Shown here in pieces: positions 1 through 9,133 of a stretch of 64,000 bases of DNA (its first letter is position 1; the number at the start of each line of letters is the position of its first letter). The stretch is from DAIPXZ01 sp036782995 (GTDB lineage Bacteria; Bacillota; Clostridia; Saccharofermentanales; Saccharofermentanaceae): the NCBI GenBank assembly GCA_036782995.1, contig DAIPXZ010000003.1, positions 62,001 to 126,000 of the forward strand, written 5' to 3'. A program made the position numbers and the translations under genes. Below the pieces are notes generated by a model. That model did not search any database and was not told where the DNA came from. It saw only the letters and a list, made by a program, of their open reading frames with translations.

Positions 1-68
1 ACGCGAAGCATAGTAAAAGCATTTACGAACGCATCATACTCACGTATTAATCATCTCTTCGCTTATTT

Positions 69-1469
69 TCATTGAATTGCTTCTGATGTTGCGATTACAT
101 TTCGTGCGACCTCGTCACCAATGTGTACTGGCCCAGTCACCTTGGTATGGTGAATCAATCGCATCATATCCATGATTTTGCTTTTTGGAATTTCTTCCTT
201 GGTTTTTACGCTGATGCGCTTCCATGTACCATCAGAGAACCGAACGCGCATTGTAGAAGTGATGGTGCGCTTAGGGGCTGTCATTTCTTCAATGGCATAC
301 TTCTCACCGCGTGGACAGGCATTTCCTTCGACGACGTGAGGTTCGTTTTTTGTGACCTTCAAGGTGCATCCGCGTGGACAGGCGATGCAGGTGAGATAGC
401 GATAGGTGTCACTTTCCTTGGTCGAATCGGGATTATATGGCACGTTCGGTTTTATGAAAGCAGCGCTTGTAACATTGTTACACGATGTGGGGACGAGACC
501 CTTTACGTAGTCAGCGGCGGCTTTTCCGGTTTTAACAGCTTCCTTGGTTACGTTGTCTGCCAGATCATGAACATGAAGCACATTACCGCAGGCGAAAATA
601 CCTTCGATTGAAGTCTCGAAGGAAGGCGAAACCAAGGGCCCGCCGCTTTGCAAATCCATCGAGATGCCAGCGCGGCGCGAAAGCTCATTTTCAGGGATGA
701 GACCGACAGACAAGAGTACGGTGTCACATGCCCACTCGTCTTCTGTACCAGGAATCGGGCGATAGTTTTCATCTACTCGAGATATAGTGACGCCTGAAAC
801 GCGTTTATCTCCATGAATGGCCGTGACTGTGGTCGAAAGCATAAGTGGGATATGGTAGTCGTTAAGGCATTGTTCGATATTGCGTGGAAGGCCACTCGGT
901 GTTGATTTGATTTCAACGCAACCAATGACTTTTACATCTTCGAGAACTAAACGACGCGCCATAATGAGACCAATATCACCTGAACCAACAATCAGTACAC
1001 GCTTCCCGACTTGGTAACCATCGATATTCATGTAATGCTGCGCAGCGCCTGCTGTGTAGACACCGGCAGGTCGAGTGCCTGGAATGGCGACCGCTCCGCG
1101 TGAACGTTCACGACAGCCCATGGCTAGAATAATAGCTTTAGCCTGTATCCTGATATACCCGTCTTTGCTATTCATGCAATAGAGCGTTCGATCTGGATTT
1201 ATTTCCATGACCATGGTATCGAGCATTATCTCGATATTGGAGAAGGCGGCCATTTCTTGATAGGCACGATAGGCATATTCCGTTCCCGTGAGCTCTTCTT
1301 TGTAAATCGCGAGTCCGAAACCGTTATGAATGCATTGGTTAAGAATACCGCCGAGTATCTTGTCACGCTCGATGATTACGATTCGCTCGATACCCTGACG
1401 TGCACATTCGGTTGCTGCACTGAGTCCTGCCGGTCCGCCGCCAATGATGACAACATCTACGTCCTTCAT
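69..1469 (-). CDS. FAD/NAD-dependent oxidoreductase with C-terminal DUF1667 domain (glycerol-3-phosphate dehydrogenase partner type)
   Basis: A cytoplasmic pyridine-nucleotide-disulfide type flavoprotein of 466 aa. An FAD-binding GGGPAG motif sits at residues 10-15, and a second Rossmann motif (VGSGDIG) near residue 160 should bind NAD(P)H. From about residue 360 it continues into a cysteine-rich tail (CIACPRGC, then NACPRG), typical of DUF1667. In many Clostridia DUF1667 is a separate small gene beside two flavoproteins of a glpA-like operon; here it is fused. Its ATG overlaps the TGA of the upstream glpA-like gene by 4 nt (ATGA), so the two are translationally coupled. It probably passes electrons between the glpA-like subunit and an NAD(P) or Fe-S carrier. 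The true substrate is not certain. Confidence 0.85.
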   Translation of the reverse strand: MKDVDVVIIGGGPAGLSAATECARQGIERIVIIERDKILGGILNQCIHNGFGLAIYKEELTGTEYAYRAYQEMAAFSNIEIMLDTMVMEINPDRTLYCMNSKDGYIRIQAKAIILAMGCRERSRGAVAIPGTRPAGVYTAGAAQHYMNIDGYQVGKRVLIVGSGDIGLIMARRLVLEDVKVIGCVEIKSTPSGLPRNIEQCLNDYHIPLMLSTTVTAIHGDKRVSGVTISRVDENYRPIPGTEDEWACDTVLLSVGLIPENELSRRAGISMDLQSGGPLVSPSFETSIEGIFACGNVLHVHDLADNVTKEAVKTGKAAADYVKGLVPTSCNNVTSAAFIKPNVPYNPDSTKESDTYRYLTCIACPRGCTLKVTKNEPHVVEGNACPRGEKYAIEEMTAPKRTITSTMRVRFSDGTWKRISVKTKEEIPKSKIMDMMRLIHHTKVTGPVHIGDEVARNVIATSEAIQ

Positions 1470-2938
1470 ATGCGCACCTCTCTTTCCTGTGCGCCGTCTT
1501 CGGTCTTTTCATTGACCTTCGGCACAAAAAGATAAGAGCCGTTTCTATCTTGAATCATGGTTAGCGGAGATTGATCGAGCATCTCTGCGAGCATAGCGAC
1601 GATGCGTGGCCCACAAAAACCACCCTGGCAGCGTCCCATGCCTGCTCCGGTGCGCCGCTTGATGCCATCAAGTGATACAGGTGGAATGGGACTGTGAAGA
1701 GCATCAATGATTTCACCTTCGGTAATCTCTTCACAACGGCAAATAACTCGTCCGTACAATGGATTCGATGCAATAAGAGACTCTCTTTCTTCCGCATTTA
1801 ATTCATGGAAATACACTTTATCACGTTTGAGAAAATATCCGTCGGTCTTACGTGGCAATGAAAAATCCGCTTGCAAAATCATTTTCACAACATACTCTCC
1901 GATGGCAGGCGAACTTGCGAGCCCGGGAGAACGTATTCCCGCGGCCTCGAAAAATCCAGCAGAGCCCGGCACTTCTCGGATAATAAAGTCGTCAATAGTG
2001 GAGTTTGCCCGCACGCCAGAAAAATTACGCACGTTCATCGACCAGCGAATTGAAGGCACGGAGAGAGAAGCCTTTTCCCTAATGAAATCGAGCTTATCTT
2101 GTGTTGTGCTTGTATCAGCAGGATCATGGATGAGTTCAGATGAAGGCCCAACGATTAAGTTTCCGTGGATTGTAGGAGAAACCAAAACACCCTTACCGCT
2201 ACGGGACGGGCATTGAAAAATCGTGTGTTTGGCACGTTCACCCTCGGATTTGTCCAGCAAGTAGTATTCGCCGCGCCAAGGCGTGATTTCGAAATCCGGT
2301 TTGGACACCATGGCATGAACATCATCGGAAAAGGCTCCTGCAGCAGCAATTACAAGCTGTGCCTCGTAGATACCCTTGGAAGTATGAATGGTGTATCCGT
2401 CGGGCATTTTCTTGATGGCAGTTACTTCACAATCGGTAAGCACTTTTCCACCGTTTCCAACAAATACTTCAGCCTGCGCAATGCAAAGCATCCACGGATT
2501 TACGATTCCGGCACTCGGAGCATAAAGCGCGGCCACTGCGTCTGGCGATGCTTGCGGCTCTGTTTCACGGAGCTCGTCCGCATCGAGAATGCGTAAATCC
2601 TCAACGCCGTTTGCCTTTCCGCGTTCTAGAAGCGTTTTGAGTATCTCGACTTCTTCTTCTGAAAAAGCAAGCACTAGTGAGCCACAACGCTCGAAAGCAA
2701 CTGACAAATCGCGGCAACGTTTCTCCATCATCGCATTACCTTCGCGATTCAACCTTGCCATTAGTGTACCTGGCATGGGGTCATATCCGGCGTGTACGAT
2801 GCCACTGTTCGCTCGCGTCGAGCCCATGGCGATATCATTTTCTTTATCAAATAAAATTACTTCTGCATCATATGGAATCAGCGAATATGCAATCGCAGTA
2901 CCAATGATGCCTCCGCCAATAATTGCAATGGTAAACAT
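1466..2938 (-). CDS. glpA: GlpA-like FAD-dependent dehydrogenase with BFD-type [2Fe-2S] domain
   Basis: A 490-aa DAO-fold flavoprotein. The FAD motif IIGGGIIG lies at residues 6-13, followed by the GSTRANSGIVHAGYD stretch common to GlpA and LhgO relatives. The C-terminal part holds a bacterioferredoxin-associated [2Fe-2S] domain with C400, C402, C437 and C442 (CRCEE and RCQGGFC). This combination matches the anaerobic glycerol-3-phosphate dehydrogenase catalytic subunit family, which oxidises glycerol 3-phosphate to dihydroxyacetone phosphate. Family members also act on 2-hydroxyglutarate-like acids, so the substrate is inferred. It is first in a two-gene operon with the DUF1667 flavoprotein. 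A GGAGAC ribosome binding site precedes the ATG. It is divergent from proS. Confidence 0.82.
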   Translation of the reverse strand: MFTIAIIGGGIIGTAIAYSLIPYDAEVILFDKENDIAMGSTRANSGIVHAGYDPMPGTLMARLNREGNAMMEKRCRDLSVAFERCGSLVLAFSEEEVEILKTLLERGKANGVEDLRILDADELRETEPQASPDAVAALYAPSAGIVNPWMLCIAQAEVFVGNGGKVLTDCEVTAIKKMPDGYTIHTSKGIYEAQLVIAAAGAFSDDVHAMVSKPDFEITPWRGEYYLLDKSEGERAKHTIFQCPSRSGKGVLVSPTIHGNLIVGPSSELIHDPADTSTTQDKLDFIREKASLSVPSIRWSMNVRNFSGVRANSTIDDFIIREVPGSAGFFEAAGIRSPGLASSPAIGEYVVKMILQADFSLPRKTDGYFLKRDKVYFHELNAEERESLIASNPLYGRVICRCEEITEGEIIDALHSPIPPVSLDGIKRRTGAGMGRCQGGFCGPRIVAMLAEMLDQSPLTMIQDRNGSYLFVPKVNEKTEDGAQEREVRI

Positions 2939-3028
2939 GAGTATTGTCTCCTTTTGCGAATATCACGATAAAATTAGTATACGCGCAAAAGCATCGCTTT
3001 TTTTTACAAAACTGTTAACAAACGTAAA

Positions 3029-3058
3029 TTGACACCAATAAAAGAAAAGTCGTATACT
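3029..3058 (+). promoter_or_regulatory. proS promoter
   Basis: TTGACA at 3029-3034 and TATACT at 3053-3058, with an 18-nt spacer, about 45 nt upstream of the proS start codon. Seen directly as a near-consensus sigma-A promoter; not tested. Confidence 0.7.
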
Positions 3059-3103
3059 TCCTTCATATATAAAGAACACTCTAAGATAAAGAGGTAAAAA
3101 TAC

Positions 3104-4807
3104 ATGCATGTTTCTAAGCTTTTTATGGCCACACAACGTGAAATTCCATCTGATGCCGAGATTATCAGTCATCAATTGATGATTCGTGCAGGTTTGATGC
3201 GTAAAGTCGCTTCCGGTATATATTCTTTTATGCCAGTCGGACTAAAAGCCTACAAGAAGGTCGAGAATGTCATCCGCGAAGAAATGGACCGCGCAGGTGC
3301 CCAAGAGCTCATTATGCCAGCAGTTTTGCCTTCCGAAGTATACATGTCATCTGGTCGTTGGGAAAAGTTCGGCCCGGAGATGTTCCGAATGAAGGACCGT
3401 GGTGGCCGTCAATTTTGCCTCGGCCCAACGCATGAAGAACCTTTCACGGAGGCAGTTCGCGACACCATTCATTCGTATCGACAACTCCCTGTTACTCTTT
3501 ATCAAATACAGCACAAATATCGTGACGAGAAGCGTCCTCGTTTCGGCCTCATGCGTGCTCGCGAATTCGTGATGAAGGACGCATACAGCTTCGACATCGA
3601 TGAAAAGGGACTCGATATATCCTACGAAACGATGCATAAAGCTTATTGTCGTATCTTCGACCGCTTAGGATTGGATTATCTTTTGGTTGACGCAGATTCC
3701 GGCGCGATGGGCGGCTCCGGCTCCCAGGAATTCATGGTAAAATCCGACGTCGGTGAAGATGCCATCGCATATTGCACATCCTGCTCTTACGCCGCTAATG
3801 AAGAAAAGGCCGCATGCTTTGCAAATGGCGCTCCAATTGAAGCAGACTTCCTGCCGATTGAGAAGATTGAGACACCGCACGTAAAAACCATCGAGGAATT
3901 GATGGCCTTCCTAAAATCCGCACCGAGTGCATTTGCCAAGACCATTCTCTATAACATTGATAACAACATCGTTGCAGTCATGGTACGAGGCGATCGTGAA
4001 ATCAATGAAACCAAGCTTGCAAATCTTTTTGACGCAACGGAGATGAATCTGGCAAGCTTCGAGGAAGTCGAACGTGTCACTGGTGCAGCGGTCGGATTTG
4101 CTGGCCCTGTCGGATTAAAAGAGAAAGTGAAAATTGTCGTTGACCTCGAAGTCGCTGCTATGACCAATATGATCGTCGGCGCAAATGAGACTGACATGCA
4201 TCTCAAAAACGTTAACATCGGTCGTGATTTCAAAGGAGATATTGTCTCCGACATTCGTGCTGCCATTTCAGGTGACCCGTGTCCTCGATGCGGCGCACCG
4301 CTTGCCATGTGCCGTGGTATCGAAGTTGGCCACATTTTCAAGCTTGGTACGAAATACTCGAATGCCTTACGTTGTATCTATCTTGACAAGGAAGGCAAGG
4401 AAAACCCGATGATTATGGGCTGCTATGGTATCGGTGTTGGTCGTACACTTGCCGCTGTAATCGAACAGCACTATGATGAGAACGGTATCAAATGGCCGAT
4501 TTCTGTCGCTCCATATCAGGTGATTATTGTTGCTACCAATTATGCAGACGAAGCAATCAAGGGCGTCGCCGACAACTTGCATGACACGTTCATGGATTTG
4601 GGCATTGATGTCTTGCTGGACGACCGTGAAGAACGTCCGGGTGTCAAGTTCAAGGACGCTGACCTTATTGGTATTCCGGTTCGTATCACCGTCGGTCGTA
4701 AAGCCGGTGAAGGCGTTGTTGAGTATAAGCTCCGCGAAACCGGCGAAGTCACAGAGTATTCTGTTGACGAAGCCATTACGCAAATTAAAACATTACTCGG
4801 GAAGTAA
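3104..4807 (+). CDS. proS: Prolyl-tRNA synthetase, bacterial type
   Basis: Charges tRNA-Pro with proline in the cytoplasm. At 567 aa it has the usual bacterial-type length. It contains the N-terminal class II core (motif 2 around YRDEKRPRFGLMRAREF), an inserted YbaK-like editing domain at roughly residues 225-400, class II motif 3 (GCYGIGVGRTLAA near 445), and a C-terminal anticodon-binding domain (DDREERPGVKFKDADLIGIP). The editing insert removes mis-charged Ala-tRNA-Pro. A separate YbaK deacylase at 48.6 kb would handle Cys-tRNA-Pro. The gene has its own promoter and a GAGGT ribosome binding site. It is followed after 67 nt by trxA with a separate promoter. Confidence 0.98.
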   Translation: MHVSKLFMATQREIPSDAEIISHQLMIRAGLMRKVASGIYSFMPVGLKAYKKVENVIREEMDRAGAQELIMPAVLPSEVYMSSGRWEKFGPEMFRMKDRGGRQFCLGPTHEEPFTEAVRDTIHSYRQLPVTLYQIQHKYRDEKRPRFGLMRAREFVMKDAYSFDIDEKGLDISYETMHKAYCRIFDRLGLDYLLVDADSGAMGGSGSQEFMVKSDVGEDAIAYCTSCSYAANEEKAACFANGAPIEADFLPIEKIETPHVKTIEELMAFLKSAPSAFAKTILYNIDNNIVAVMVRGDREINETKLANLFDATEMNLASFEEVERVTGAAVGFAGPVGLKEKVKIVVDLEVAAMTNMIVGANETDMHLKNVNIGRDFKGDIVSDIRAAISGDPCPRCGAPLAMCRGIEVGHIFKLGTKYSNALRCIYLDKEGKENPMIMGCYGIGVGRTLAAVIEQHYDENGIKWPISVAPYQVIIVATNYADEAIKGVADNLHDTFMDLGIDVLLDDREERPGVKFKDADLIGIPVRITVGRKAGEGVVEYKLRETGEVTEYSVDEAITQIKTLLGK

Positions 4808-4815
4808 TCGCGTCA

Positions 4816-4844
4816 TGGACAAAATCGAATTCGCGTGCTAAAAT
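4816..4844 (+). promoter_or_regulatory. trxA promoter
   Basis: TGGACA at 4816-4821 and TAAAAT at 4839-4844 with a 17-nt spacer, in the short gap between proS and trxA. This suggests trxA is transcribed on its own as well as by read-through from proS. Confidence 0.6.
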
Positions 4845-4874
4845 GTAATCATTACAAAAAACAGGAGGTTCATT

Positions 4875-5192
4875 ATGGCAGTTATTACGATTTCGAAAAG
4901 TAATTTTGATACGGAAGTAAAGAAAAGTGAAACATTAGTTATGGTCGATTTCTGGGCAAGCTGGTGCGGTCCGTGTCGCATGTTATCGCCTATCGTCGAT
5001 ACCATCGCTGATGCGCGAAATGAAATAAAAGTTGGCAAAGTCAATGTTGATGAAGAAGCGGAGCTGGCAAAAGAATTCGGCATCATGAGTATCCCGACAC
5101 TTCTTTTTTTCAAAGGTGGTGAGCTGGTGCACAAACAAATCGGCTCTCTTCCGAAAGAAGAAATCGAATCCTTAATTGATCAATTGAAATGA
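4875..5192 (+). CDS. trxA: Thioredoxin
   Basis: A small cytoplasmic disulfide reductant of 105 aa, the normal thioredoxin length. The redox-active WCGPC motif places the cysteines at residues 31 and 34. The cis-proline region (SIPTLLFF) and the glycine-rich C-terminal part are intact. It would be reduced by a thioredoxin reductase, which is not in this window. An AGGAGG ribosome binding site lies 7-8 nt upstream of the ATG. The gene ends in front of a strong intrinsic terminator. Confidence 0.97.
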   Translation: MAVITISKSNFDTEVKKSETLVMVDFWASWCGPCRMLSPIVDTIADARNEIKVGKVNVDEEAELAKEFGIMSIPTLLFFKGGELVHKQIGSLPKEEIESLIDQLK

Positions 5193-5267
5193 TGAGTGAC
5201 GAGTAAGCTTCTCTTTGTTCAAACAAAACCAAAACGAAGAATGGATACAGAAACTTCGTATAAACAT

Positions 5268-5293
5268 AAAAGGCGCCGTATTTGGCGCCTTTT
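5268..5293. terminator. Bidirectional intrinsic terminator between trxA and the AraC gene
   Basis: A 10-bp perfect stem, AAAAGGCGCC (5268-5277) with GGCGCCTTTT (5284-5293), and a 6-nt loop. The A and T ends let it act on both strands, serving convergent trxA and the AraC-family gene. Confidence 0.85.
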
Positions 5294-5327
5294 CGTTACT
5301 ATGTGATACTAAAAAAACAGTCCCATT

Positions 5328-6083
5328 TCATTCTTTATTTCCGAATGATAGACGGACGTGCTCCCGTCGATAATCTTCGGGCGTAAAGCCGGTATGGTCT
5401 TTAAAGGTCTGGATGAAGTGACTCTGTGAAGAGAATGAGAGAAAGTTCGCAATGCTCAAACAGGCGTGGTTGGTGTGCTTGAGCATGTCTTTAGCGGCTT
5501 CGATTTTTTTGGAACGAATATACTGACCTGCAGAAATGCCGGTCTCTTTCTTGAAAAGCTTTGAAAAATAGGATTCGTCGAGGCCGACATGTTCAGCGAT
5601 ATCGGAGACCAGTAAGCGCTCTTGTAGATGGGTAAAGATGTAGTCGATGGCTAAAACTATATGTTTGGAAAACGCATGTCCTTTTTGAATGGCAGCCATT
5701 CGAATGCCATACTCGCGTGTGACATCGTTTTGGAGCTTGTCGAATTCTTCTGGATGGGAGGCCTCGTCGGCACGCTGAATATACAAATCGCTCAATGAAT
5801 ATGCGGTTTCCATGTCCATTCCGCCGTCAATACAAAAACGACTGAGCATAGCAATCGTGATAATGAGATGATAGCGGATATTGCGATATGGATCTTTGGA
5901 TAATTGACCAGCACCACTTAGATTTGATATTGGTGCGGCCTTGATGGCTTGTAGAGCAGCTTCCACATTACCATTTCGCACTAAATCGTAGAAGTTAAAT
6001 TCGCGCTCATATGGAGCACGTACAATGGACTGATCACGTTGCAATATCAGTAGTTCCTGAAGCTCACTGTTGATATCTTTCAT
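5328..6083 (-). CDS. AraC-family transcriptional regulator
   Basis: A 251-aa protein if it starts at the ATG at 6083, which has a GGGG element 5-8 nt upstream. A reading frame continues 62 codons further upstream, but that part looks non-coding. The C-terminal 100 residues form the double helix-turn-helix of AraC (VSDIAEHVGLDESYFSKLFKKETG, then SFSSQSHFIQTFKDHTGFTPEDYR). The helical N-terminal domain (NFYDLVRNGNVEAALQAI and a stretch around LSDLYIQRADE) resembles a form common in Clostridia AraC proteins of unknown ligand. It stands alone, so its target is unknown. A perfect palindrome just upstream may be its own operator. Confidence 0.88.
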   Translation of the reverse strand: MKDINSELQELLILQRDQSIVRAPYEREFNFYDLVRNGNVEAALQAIKAAPISNLSGAGQLSKDPYRNIRYHLIITIAMLSRFCIDGGMDMETAYSLSDLYIQRADEASHPEEFDKLQNDVTREYGIRMAAIQKGHAFSKHIVLAIDYIFTHLQERLLVSDIAEHVGLDESYFSKLFKKETGISAGQYIRSKKIEAAKDMLKHTNHACLSIANFLSFSSQSHFIQTFKDHTGFTPEDYRREHVRLSFGNKE

Positions 6084-6095
6084 ACAAAACCCCAT

Positions 6096-6105
6096 TTGTA
6101 TACAA
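6096..6105. promoter_or_regulatory. Perfect palindrome TTGTATACAA, candidate operator
   Basis: A 10-bp perfect palindrome 13-22 nt upstream of the AraC start codon. Its position, overlapping the likely 5' leader, suits autoregulation or a second repressor. The GTATAC core is also seen in GntR-type operators, so the binding protein is not assigned. Confidence 0.3.
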
Positions 6106-6361
6106 GTTGTCCAAACCACGGGTGGATAATTGTGTTTCGTTGAATGAATAACATTATTATGACACGAAACACGTAAATTTGGTATGAAAATTCCTTTTTT
6201 TGTAGCATAATTATGGATGTAGGAGAACCCCTCTCCTCCTTCATGAGTATGTCTACTTAGAGGAAGCACACTTTAGTAGATTACTTCTTTCATCAAAGGA
6301 ACCCGTATGGATACAAGCATGCGGGTTCTTTTGCTGAATACAACCCATTACTAAATAGGGC

Positions 6362-6396
6362 AAAAAAGAGAGGAGCTTCGTTATGAAGTCCTCTCT
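6362..6396 (-). terminator. Intrinsic terminator of the cyclophilin gene
   Basis: On the minus strand the stem AGAGAGGACTTC pairs with GAAGCTCCTCTCT (one mismatch) and is followed by six T residues (6362-6367). It lies 30 nt after the stop codon of the cyclophilin gene. Confidence 0.8.
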
Positions 6397-6424
6397 TCCG
6401 ATACATATTTAACGGTAATTCTTA

Positions 6425-7018
6425 TTATGTGATGATTCGAATAGATGTGATGGTTGGTTGGTTTACGGTGGCAACTAAGCCGGTAGTTGCATCCGAAGGA
6501 ATCGTCGATAATGCATCCACAATTTCCATACCGCTTGTGACGGTACCAAAAGCTGCATAGGAGCCGTCGAGATGTGTCGAATCAGCTACGACGATGAAGA
6601 ACTGCGACTTGGCGCTGTTTGGCAATGCTGCTTGACGAGCCATGGATATGGTGCCGCGCGTGTGTGATATGGAATTCGGATGTCCGTTTTCGGAGAATTC
6701 TCCGATGATGGCAGTATCTGAGCCGCCGCTACCATCGCCATTTGGGTCGCCACCTTGAATCATGAAGTTTTGTATGATGCGGTGGAATGTGAGTCCATCA
6801 TAAAAACCAGACTTCGCCAATTTGACGAAATTGGTTACAGTGATCGGAGCGACATCAGCATCCAGCACCAATTGAATGGTTCCGTAGTTTTGTACAACAA
6901 TTTCTGCACGAATCTTTCCGGATAGAAGCTCTTCTTCTTTTTCTTTCTGGCAACCGCAGATGCCAAGAGATAAGGCCAATACCAAAATAAAGGATATCCA
7001 TTTTGTTGCTGTCTTCAT
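6425..7018 (-). CDS. Lipoprotein peptidyl-prolyl cis-trans isomerase (cyclophilin type)
   Basis: Catalyses proline isomerisation to help fold exported proteins. The 197-aa protein starts with a lipoprotein signal peptide (hydrophobic residues 9-20, lipobox ICGC), so it should be anchored outside the membrane. The cyclophilin fold follows from about residue 35, with the signatures FHRIIQNFMIQGGDPNGDGSG, AKSQFFI and FGTV (FHRI carries the catalytic arginine). The length is typical of compact bacterial cyclophilins. The gene has its own terminator. It is preceded at 83 nt by the separately started RluA gene on the same strand. Confidence 0.95.
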   Translation of the reverse strand: MKTATKWISFILVLALSLGICGCQKEKEEELLSGKIRAEIVVQNYGTIQLVLDADVAPITVTNFVKLAKSGFYDGLTFHRIIQNFMIQGGDPNGDGSGGSDTAIIGEFSENGHPNSISHTRGTISMARQAALPNSAKSQFFIVVADSTHLDGSYAAFGTVTSGMEIVDALSTIPSDATTGLVATVNQPTITSIRIIT

Positions 7019-7101
7019 ACAAATTCCCTCTTTTGCTTATATTCCTTTTTCCCATTATTTGTTAACGGAGAAACATTATTGTTATTGTAACGCTATTTTT
7101 G

Positions 7102-8097
7102 TTATAGTGCTACATCATATAACGGTTCGATGGAAAAAGTTCTGCCATTGAGTCTAGAGTGACGATTGTCGATCGGAATGTCACGAAATTGCAACGTGGA
7201 AGCAAATAATTGTTGATAGCGGATATGATGTCCGTCGTGGGCGTTTTTGAAGAAGAAATTGTAGCTGTTGCGACCGTAATTTCCATCGCCTAGTATCGGA
7301 TGCCCCATATGGGCGAATTGTGCACGAATTTGGTGTGTTCGACCGGTTACGAGTTCGACCTCGATGTCCGAAACGTCTTCGCCTTCCGGGCCTTTATGGG
7401 CATAGGTGTGCAAAATACGATAACGTGATGTGATTGGTAAATCGCCAGGCTGGAATGCGTCGTGAATGAAGACATTACCGTTGCCGGGCTTCTCCAGAAA
7501 GGCTGAGACTTCTTTCATAATTGTTTCGTCGGCGCAAATGCAGGGGTCGCCAAGAGTCGGTACACCTCGTACGAGGCAACGATATCTTTTGGTGATGGAG
7601 TTGCCTTTAAAAAGCTTGATGGCGTCCTCGAGGCTCGCTTTGTTCTTGGCTAAAAGGACGAGGCCACCAGTATTCATGTCGATACGATGACAGAGGTCAA
7701 TCGTCGGGTTGTGCTGATTCTTACGGATGATATCAATGAGGCATTCGCCGTTGACACCCTTACCGGAGTGGACAGGAAGACCTTGACGCTTATTTACAAG
7801 GAGCAAGTCATCGGATTCGAAAACAATTTTGTATGGAGCAAATCCGTCACCATTTTTCGTGCCGGCGATGTGGTCCTTTTTCGGGGCTTGGACGAAGCAT
7901 TCGTCAGGAAGCCAGATTTCAACTTCGTCGCCTTCGTTTACGGTGATGTCAGATGCGATTTTCTTGCCGTTTACGCGGATATCCTTGTGCTTCAGCGCCT
8001 TTTGGAGCATCGCCGGAGTGAGCATCTCATAGGCAAGGATTGAGGCGCGGATGACATGTTTTCCGTTATCGGACGAGGCGACGATGAAGCTTTTCAT
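7102..8097 (-). CDS. RluA-family 23S rRNA or tRNA pseudouridine synthase with S4 domain
   Basis: Isomerises uridine to pseudouridine in a structured RNA. The 331-aa protein has an N-terminal S4 RNA-binding domain (about 17-65) and a catalytic RluA domain. The active-site aspartate is D140 in the HRIDMNTGG motif, and the downstream TGRTHQIRAQFAHMGHPILGD signature is intact. The position modified (RluD-, RluC- or YlyB-like) cannot be read from the sequence. An AAGGAG ribosome binding site precedes the ATG. It is divergent from murI. Confidence 0.93.
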   Translation of the reverse strand: MKSFIVASSDNGKHVIRASILAYEMLTPAMLQKALKHKDIRVNGKKIASDITVNEGDEVEIWLPDECFVQAPKKDHIAGTKNGDGFAPYKIVFESDDLLLVNKRQGLPVHSGKGVNGECLIDIIRKNQHNPTIDLCHRIDMNTGGLVLLAKNKASLEDAIKLFKGNSITKRYRCLVRGVPTLGDPCICADETIMKEVSAFLEKPGNGNVFIHDAFQPGDLPITSRYRILHTYAHKGPEGEDVSDIEVELVTGRTHQIRAQFAHMGHPILGDGNYGRNSYNFFFKNAHDGHHIRYQQLFASTLQFRDIPIDNRHSRLNGRTFSIEPLYDVAL

Positions 8098-8221
8098 ATA
8101 TTTCTCCTTATTAATGAGCCATTATCTTGGTCATAGTACCACAAAGCATCTCTTTCCGAGAAGAATATTTTTAGGACGTGTGGTAAAATGGCACTAGCAA
8201 TTTAAGAAAAGAGAATGAATC

Positions 8222-9088
8222 ATGTCGGATCACGTATTTGATAATCGCCCAATCGGGGTTTTTGATTCAGGCATCGGTGGATTGACGGTGCTGAAGGAAA
8301 TCTGGAAAAAATGCCCCGAAGAGAGCACGATATATTTCGGTGATAATGCAAGAGCACCCTACGGAAGCAAGTCACATGACACGATTGTCGATTATTCGTT
8401 GGAAATCATGCGTTTTTTGGTCAGACAGAACGTAAAAATGGTCGTCATCGCATGCAATACGGCAAGTGCGCACGCCTTTTCCCGTGTGGCAGCCGAATCT
8501 CCCGTTCCTGTAATTGAAGTTGTCACACCCGGTGCCTATGCGGCGACTCGTGCAACACGCAACGGCAATATCGGCATTATTGCAACGAAGGCGACAGTGA
8601 ACAGTGATTTGTATCGTGATGCGGTCGAAGACGAGGCAAAGAAAGATATCGAAGCCGGCATTAATACCGACGCTTTATCGCATCTTCATGTTGCGCAAGC
8701 GGCTTGTCCGCTTTTTGTACCATTAGCAGAAGAGGGCTGGTGGGATACTGAGGTGACGCGTAGTGTCGCGACTTCATATTTGGCACCACTTCAGGCAGCG
8801 CATGTCGACACCTTGATTCTTGGATGTACGCATTACCCGCTTCTTGTGCCTGTGATTCAAAAGGTTATGGGCGACGAGGTGACGCTGATTAACGCAGGCT
8901 CTAGCGTGGCCGACAAGGTTTTGCAAGGCATTCAAAATGGCAATATGGCAGCGGACCCGAATACCGAGCCACAGTATCGCTTCTTTACGAGCGACGACCC
9001 GATGATGTTCGAGAGCGTCGCGGAACCGTTTTTGGGTGGCGGACGGCCGACTGGTACCATTCATGCGACGGCAGACTCTGTGTTATAA
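8222..9088 (+). CDS. murI: Glutamate racemase
   Basis: Converts L-glutamate to D-glutamate for peptidoglycan synthesis in the cytoplasm. The 288-aa protein has the expected two-cysteine active site: C78 in ACNTAS and C202 in GCTHYP. The N-terminal signature GVFDSGIGGLTV lies at 12-23. The family usually has 260-290 aa. A small DUF1934 gene follows after 45 nt, so the two probably share a transcript. The 124-nt gap to the divergent RluA gene should contain its promoter. Confidence 0.97.
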   Translation: MSDHVFDNRPIGVFDSGIGGLTVLKEIWKKCPEESTIYFGDNARAPYGSKSHDTIVDYSLEIMRFLVRQNVKMVVIACNTASAHAFSRVAAESPVPVIEVVTPGAYAATRATRNGNIGIIATKATVNSDLYRDAVEDEAKKDIEAGINTDALSHLHVAQAACPLFVPLAEEGWWDTEVTRSVATSYLAPLQAAHVDTLILGCTHYPLLVPVIQKVMGDEVTLINAGSSVADKVLQGIQNGNMAADPNTEPQYRFFTSDDPMMFESVAEPFLGGGRPTGTIHATADSVL

Positions 9089-9133
9089 TGGCTTGCAGGA
9101 TAGAAAAATGATGATTCAAGTTAGGGAGTACAC

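Larger units (their letters stand above)
6084..6424. other. Intergenic region upstream of the AraC gene and downstream of the cyclophilin gene
   Basis: 341 nt with no gene. It holds the palindrome at 6096-6105, a weak hairpin (AACCCG at 6300-6305 with CGGGTT at 6322-6327, followed by CTTTT), and the cyclophilin terminator near its right end. No conserved small RNA or open reading frame with a ribosome binding site was recognised. Confidence 0.6.

Noticed and set aside
5328..6269. Longer form of the AraC protein beginning at 6269
   Set aside because: The extra 62 residues have no protein-like pattern and cross the palindrome and leader; the ATG at 6083 is better placed.
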